In this document: piece by piece, positions 7,261-10,266 of the stretch
Layout: each line of letters begins with the position of its first letter
Numbering within the stretch: the stretch's first letter is position 1
Source: Acidobacteriota bacterium
GTDB lineage: Bacteria; Acidobacteriota; Terriglobia; Acidiferrales; UBA7541
Assembly (NCBI GenBank): GCA_003224195.1
Contig: QHYP01000138.1
Span: 1 to 10,266 of the forward strand
Length of the DNA: 10,266 nucleotides
Reading direction: 5' to 3'
Notes under the pieces: generated by a model
Database searches by the model: none
What the model saw: only the letters and a program-made list of their open reading frames with translations
What the model was told of the DNA's origin: nothing
Position numbers and translations under genes: made by a program

Positions 7261-7658
7261 CCCACAGACCAATATAATAAGATGAGGTCCGGCGAGGATG
7301 CTGGAACATCATCGAAGGGCGCAAAGAATATCCTAAGCGAGATCTCCGTTGAGCCGATGCTGGTGGTTCGAGAATCAACCGGCAATGCCTCGCGAAGTTC
7401 AAACTGATGTCTGAGCGATTGGCATTTCTGGGCCTCTGGCGTTGAACGGGAGAGGCCATTTCTAGGTCCATTCATGGTCCGATAATTGTTCCTTAGCGTT
7501 CCGAAGCGCGACTTTGGTAGCCATCCGTGCCGCGTAGTTTCAAGCAGCCACCAAAAGATAATGCGCTGTCACGCCAGAGGTCGAGCTATTGATCACAGCA
7601 ATTTGGGAACAAACAATCCCGAATACTGCACAAAACGATGATGCGTGCTTGCGTCAGG

Positions 7659-7688
7659 GCATACGTATGCTTCCAAAATCTACGTATG
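7659..7688. repeat. Palindrome GCATACGTATGC plus second half-site copy
   Basis: A perfect 12-base palindrome at 7659-7670 is followed by TACGTATG at 7681-7688, so that motif occurs twice 19 bases apart. The same bases can form a hairpin, CATACGTA (7660-7667) with TACGTATG (7681-7688), loop 13. It lies 36 bases beyond the prenyltransferase-like stop codon, with no T-tract. It could be a protein-binding site or a 3'-end structure. Confidence 0.5.
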
Positions 7689-7723
7689 GGAACGTCACTC
7701 CGAGATTGGGAATGAAAGGAAGG

Positions 7724-8716
7724 CTAAGGGGAGCAGTCCGAGTCTGCGGGTTCCGGTGGCGTCAAGCCGATGCGAAGTTCAACCGGCGCGTCCGGCGTAG
7801 CGATCCAGGCGATAATTCCGTGATGCGTCACGAGAGTGTCGCGATGCTGGAGGGCCTCGGTGGCCTGCTCGTACATCTTGAGGTCCCAATTGCGCCTCCT
7901 GCCAAGTCCCAACAAGGTGCGCCGGACATTCGCATCACTGCCGAATAGCACCCACGCCACTGCAAAAAGAGAAACTGCGCTAACCCGGCGGTCAGAGCCT
8001 TGCGCAATGCTGAAGCCGGAGATGGCGGGGGGCAACCCGGAACGGCCATTGGCGTCGCGGATCAGGTCAAGCATCTCGCAACAGCGGTGGCCGAGCCCAC
8101 AATTCCACAGCAGCCGTCCCACGTCCGGCTCGGTGAGGCAACGCGCCCCAAAGTACACCTCGCGCACTTCCCTGTCAGGCTGGAAACCAAACATAACCGG
8201 ACGCGATCTGCACTGGGGCAGAGGCTGCCCTTCCGCAAACAGATCCGGAAAAACCCGTTCAAGATCGCAGGAGCACGGAATCTCGGCGTAGATTTTGTAG
8301 CGATCTCCTCCCGGTCCGTGTGCGCCACCGAACCAGGCGCCATAGTCCAGGCGTCGGCCGCGCTGCATCTCTATAAATGCGCACTCCACCGCCGGAGAGG
8401 CCTCGCGGCCCCTGAGAGTTTTGTAGACCTCAAAGGCGCGACCGATACGCCGGGGTTCGCGCTCTTCTGGACCGGCGACTTCAGCGGTGTAGCGGACATC
8501 GTTTGCTCCCAGCGAGGAAAACGTGATCTCCACCGGAAAACCATCTCCGTTCAGACCGCTGAACGCCCAGGCCACTTCCGGCCAGCGCGATGACCGCACG
8601 CCGCTCAGGCAAACCTCCAGAGCTGCGTGTGCGCGCTGCGCTGCATCGGGAGCGCACCGTGAGAGCGCGTCCAAGGTATGATCTAACGCGGCGCCGAAAT
8701 GGGCCTGGTTTGTCAT
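7724..8716 (-). CDS. DMATS-like ABBA-fold aromatic prenyltransferase homologue
   Basis: 330 residues. The family attaches prenyl groups from a prenyl diphosphate to indole or other aromatic substrates. Five strand-strand units separated by probable helices fit the ABBA barrel: about 59-80, 122-147, 172-191, 230-252 and 296-320. Several segments resemble fungal dimethylallyltryptophan synthase FgaPT2 as I remember it: GFPVEITFSS...DVRYTAEVAGP (TPFELS...VRYTFEP), RYKIYAEIP (LKTYIYP), EVYFGARCLTEPDVGRLLW (KIYLLEQMVSLEAMEDLW), RRRNWDLKMYEQATEAL (RRGWSEMARTYETTL). Glu63 matches the catalytic Glu, and Arg75, Lys141 and Tyr143 match diphosphate contacts. The second Arg-Lys pair and most shielding tyrosines are not evident. 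It is shorter than fungal enzymes (about 450) and has no signal peptide, so it is probably cytoplasmic. Its ATG overlaps the upstream stop as ATGA. Alternative: a barrel relative with another or no activity. Confidence 0.65.
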   Translation of the reverse strand: MTNQAHFGAALDHTLDALSRCAPDAAQRAHAALEVCLSGVRSSRWPEVAWAFSGLNGDGFPVEITFSSLGANDVRYTAEVAGPEEREPRRIGRAFEVYKTLRGREASPAVECAFIEMQRGRRLDYGAWFGGAHGPGGDRYKIYAEIPCSCDLERVFPDLFAEGQPLPQCRSRPVMFGFQPDREVREVYFGARCLTEPDVGRLLWNCGLGHRCCEMLDLIRDANGRSGLPPAISGFSIAQGSDRRVSAVSLFAVAWVLFGSDANVRRTLLGLGRRRNWDLKMYEQATEALQHRDTLVTHHGIIAWIATPDAPVELRIGLTPPEPADSDCSP

Positions 8717-10266
8717 GGAGAGTCTGAGACGGCGATGAGCGTATCCGACGTCTCGATGAAAGCTCCCTGTTTCATGTGGTTGTTCGTACCCACGAAGGTC
8801 AGGCGATAGCGATACGTGGTCTTCGTTGGATCCATCAGCGCAATGCGGAGATGTACCGGATTCTGCGCGTTGCCCTGCAACACCAGACGCTCTTGCCGCT
8901 GATATGCGTTCTTGGGGTCGTCGTACTGAACATCAATGAAGACCTCCCGTGTGGTCGCCGGGTTCAACATGGGAACAAAGTCGATCTCAATCGCGCGATC
9001 GAAGGGATCGTTGACCGGCAACGCCGTGGCCCGAGTAGTTACCGGGTCAGCCCGCTTCACCGATCCATCTTTCAGATGGTGCGTGAGCTGGTAGGTATAG
9101 GTCCGCGCTTGCGGATCATCCAGGCGCACCCTCCAAAACTGAGGCGGTGATCCCGGTGTGACATTAAGTGTTCGCCGTACCACCTGACCTCCCGGATCGG
9201 TATGCAGCAGCTCCACATCGATGGAGTCCATTACGCCAGGATCCATCTGATGCGGGAACACCTGCACTTCCAGGAACCCGATCTGGTCATACGGATTGAG
9301 GAACAGATTGCGATCTTCGGTCTTGCGCGGCGGGAGTTGATAGGAAAATGCACGTCCGTCCCATCCCGATTCGGGATCGAAATGGTATTCGCTCGCGTAG
9401 GCGTAACTCGTGTCATGGTGGGCATTCATGAACACCGCGAACTTGAACTCCTTGGGCCGTGAGGGATCAAAGATCGCGTCCCCGTGCTTGTTATTCACGG
9501 CATCCTGAGGATCGCCATAATCGAGCGAAACGTGGGCAGACTGCAAGCCGATCTTCTGGAAATTGATGGGCGCCTGGACGGTCACTGCAAACTCCCGGAA
9601 GAACGGATCGTCCAAATCCACTTCCACGAAGTGCTTTTCGTTCTCGTTCAAATCTCCGAGCATGAGCCCGAAGAACCCCTGTGGCGCGTAGGTACGCTGC
9701 GTGGCGTCAGAGCGGTGATACTCAAACACCATTGTCTTTTGCTCTTCCTGATGAACGAATCTCAACTTGAACGCCACCGCGGGCGAACCTGCAATTTGGT
9801 CATCACCGCCGGCCTTGGGCTGGTCCGGTTTGGCGGGTGTCGTCGTAGGAGGCTTCGCTCCATCATCCGCTTTGGGGGTTGTCGTCGTAGGAGGCTTCAC
9901 TCCGTCATCCGGTTTCGGGGTTGTCGTCGTAGGAGGCTTCGCCGGATCCGGGGGGCGGCTGATGCGCGCGGTAATCGTAGACTTTGGCGTGCCCGGACCG
10001 GTAAAACCCTTGATATGGACGACGCGATCAGGATTATCGGCTGTCCCGCCAGGTGTGCTCCGGCGATGCGCGTCATGAGCCTCCTGGTCGCCAGTGAACC
10101 CAGTGCCAACGATCCTTTTTTCGGCGTGGTCTCCGATGATCCCCATGGCCACCTGCAAACGGCGGTTGGAGAGAGCCAGGTTATATTGCTGGTGTGCGGT
10201 ATCTTCGTGGCCTTCCCAGCTTGCGTGGGCGTCCAATTCGACAACCTTGTGGTCGTCGGGAAGGGA
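8713..10266 (-). CDS. OmpA-like domain protein with Pro/Thr repeat linker and four beta-sandwich-like repeats (5' end outside window)
   Basis: The frame is open to base 10266, so the true start lies outside; a TTG at 10236 falls inside the OmpA-like domain and is not a likely start. 517 residues are visible. Numbering from the first visible codon, 1-90 resemble an OmpA C-terminal domain: VVELDAHASWEGHEDTAHQQ, then YNLALSNRRLQVA, then DRVVHIKG. The peptidoglycan-contacting Asp of the usual GHTD is absent (AHAS here), while the Arg of LSxxR is present. Residues 110-150 are a linker with a 14-residue unit KPPTTTTPKPDDGV. The remainder (about 163-513) holds four related beta repeats, recognisable by VDLDDPFFREFAV, VFMNAHHDTSYAY, VRLDDPQARTYTY and IALMDPTKTTYRY. 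No known name for this architecture. It overlaps the prenyltransferase-like gene by four bases, which suggests coupled translation. Confidence 0.8.
   Translation of the reverse strand, partial: SLPDDHKVVELDAHASWEGHEDTAHQQYNLALSNRRLQVAMGIIGDHAEKRIVGTGFTGDQEAHDAHRRSTPGGTADNPDRVVHIKGFTGPGTPKSTITARISRPPDPAKPPTTTTPKPDDGVKPPTTTTPKADDGAKPPTTTPAKPDQPKAGGDDQIAGSPAVAFKLRFVHQEEQKTMVFEYHRSDATQRTYAPQGFFGLMLGDLNENEKHFVEVDLDDPFFREFAVTVQAPINFQKIGLQSAHVSLDYGDPQDAVNNKHGDAIFDPSRPKEFKFAVFMNAHHDTSYAYASEYHFDPESGWDGRAFSYQLPPRKTEDRNLFLNPYDQIGFLEVQVFPHQMDPGVMDSIDVELLHTDPGGQVVRRTLNVTPGSPPQFWRVRLDDPQARTYTYQLTHHLKDGSVKRADPVTTRATALPVNDPFDRAIEIDFVPMLNPATTREVFIDVQYDDPKNAYQRQERLVLQGNAQNPVHLRIALMDPTKTTYRYRLTFVGTNNHMKQGAFIETSDTLIAVSDSP
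9839..9940 (-). repeat. 42-base tandem repeat encoding the Pro/Thr linker
   Basis: The 18-base block gtcgtcgtaggaggcttc occurs exactly at 9839-9856, 9881-9898 and 9923-9940, a strict 42-base period. The bases between are similar but not identical. It encodes KPPTTT-centred 14-residue units, and the in-frame period allows length change without frameshift. Confidence 0.9.

Larger units (their letters stand above)
7179..7723. other. Convergent intergenic region
   Basis: 545 bases between the plus-strand propeller gene and the minus-strand prenyltransferase-like gene. The left end has two hairpins and the right end a palindromic site, listed separately. The middle looks poorer in GC than the flanking genes and contains a TATAAT at 7273-7278 without a -35 on either strand. 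A 96-codon minus frame (7475-7185) and a 41-codon plus frame from 7282 have no ribosome site and no recognisable protein features. I saw no tRNA, transposase remnant or direct-repeat boundary. Confidence 0.6.

Noticed and set aside
7364..7384. Possible tRNA T-arm (ggttcgagaatcaacc)
   Set aside because: The stem is not 5 base pairs around a 7-base loop and no acceptor or anticodon arm is present nearby.
7282..7407. 41-codon plus-strand frame beginning just after a TATAAT
   Set aside because: The -10-like TATAAT has no -35 at correct spacing and there is no Shine-Dalgarno; too little to call a gene.
7185..7475. 96-codon minus-strand frame in the convergent gap
   Set aside because: No ribosome site and no recognisable domain, and it crosses both hairpins that probably end the propeller transcript.
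7589..7948. 119-codon plus-strand frame
   Set aside because: Its second half is antisense to the prenyltransferase-like gene, and the first half has no ribosome site or protein-like pattern.
10234..10236. TTG as the start of the OmpA-like gene
   Set aside because: The frame continues upstream to the window edge with residues that belong to the same OmpA-like domain, so the start lies outside.

Overview
The window looks like a chromosomal segment of an Acidobacteriota member (soil Terriglobia type). This is inferred from gene content: an Oar-like TonB receptor with an N-terminal carboxypeptidase-regulatory domain, a large Ig-like repeat lipoprotein, and a TPR protein followed by a CRTAC1/ASPIC-UnbV protein are each typical of that phylum. 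Base composition is moderately GC-rich and all recognisable genes use ordinary bacterial signals. No RNA gene, CRISPR array, insertion sequence or integrase was seen.

Layout. Minus strand, 1-462: N-terminal 154 codons of the TonB-dependent receptor, cut by the window edge. Minus strand, 770-2884: a 704-residue lipoprotein with two Ig-like domains and four longer beta-rich repeats. Minus strand, 3175-3876: an uncharacterised secreted protein of 233 residues. Plus strand, 4070-7178: a two-gene operon, a 12-repeat TPR protein followed after one base by a seven-bladed FG-GAP/VCBS propeller protein with an ASPIC/UnbV C-terminus. Then 545 bases of convergent intergenic DNA (7179-7723). Minus strand, 7724-10266: a second two-gene unit, an OmpA-like/beta-sandwich repeat protein (its 5' end outside the window) overlapping by four bases a 330-residue protein whose sequence resembles ABBA-fold (DMATS-type) aromatic prenyltransferases.

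How the genes fit together. Most products are predicted to be exported: the receptor and lipoprotein belong to the outer envelope, and the 233-residue protein and the TPR/propeller pair carry export signals. The receptor and lipoprotein genes share a 28-base block (24 identical) covering the -35 hexamer and the DNA upstream of it, which suggests common transcriptional control. The 233-residue gene and the TPR operon are divergent, each with a plausible sigma70-type promoter in the gap.

The most notable unit is the last one. A DMATS-like prenyltransferase homologue is uncommon in bacteria, it keeps only part of the fungal active site, and it appears translationally coupled to a protein with an OmpA-like domain, a Pro/Thr repeat linker and four beta-sandwich-like repeats. 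The function of this pair is unknown. Comparisons with named families were made from memory, without alignment or database search.
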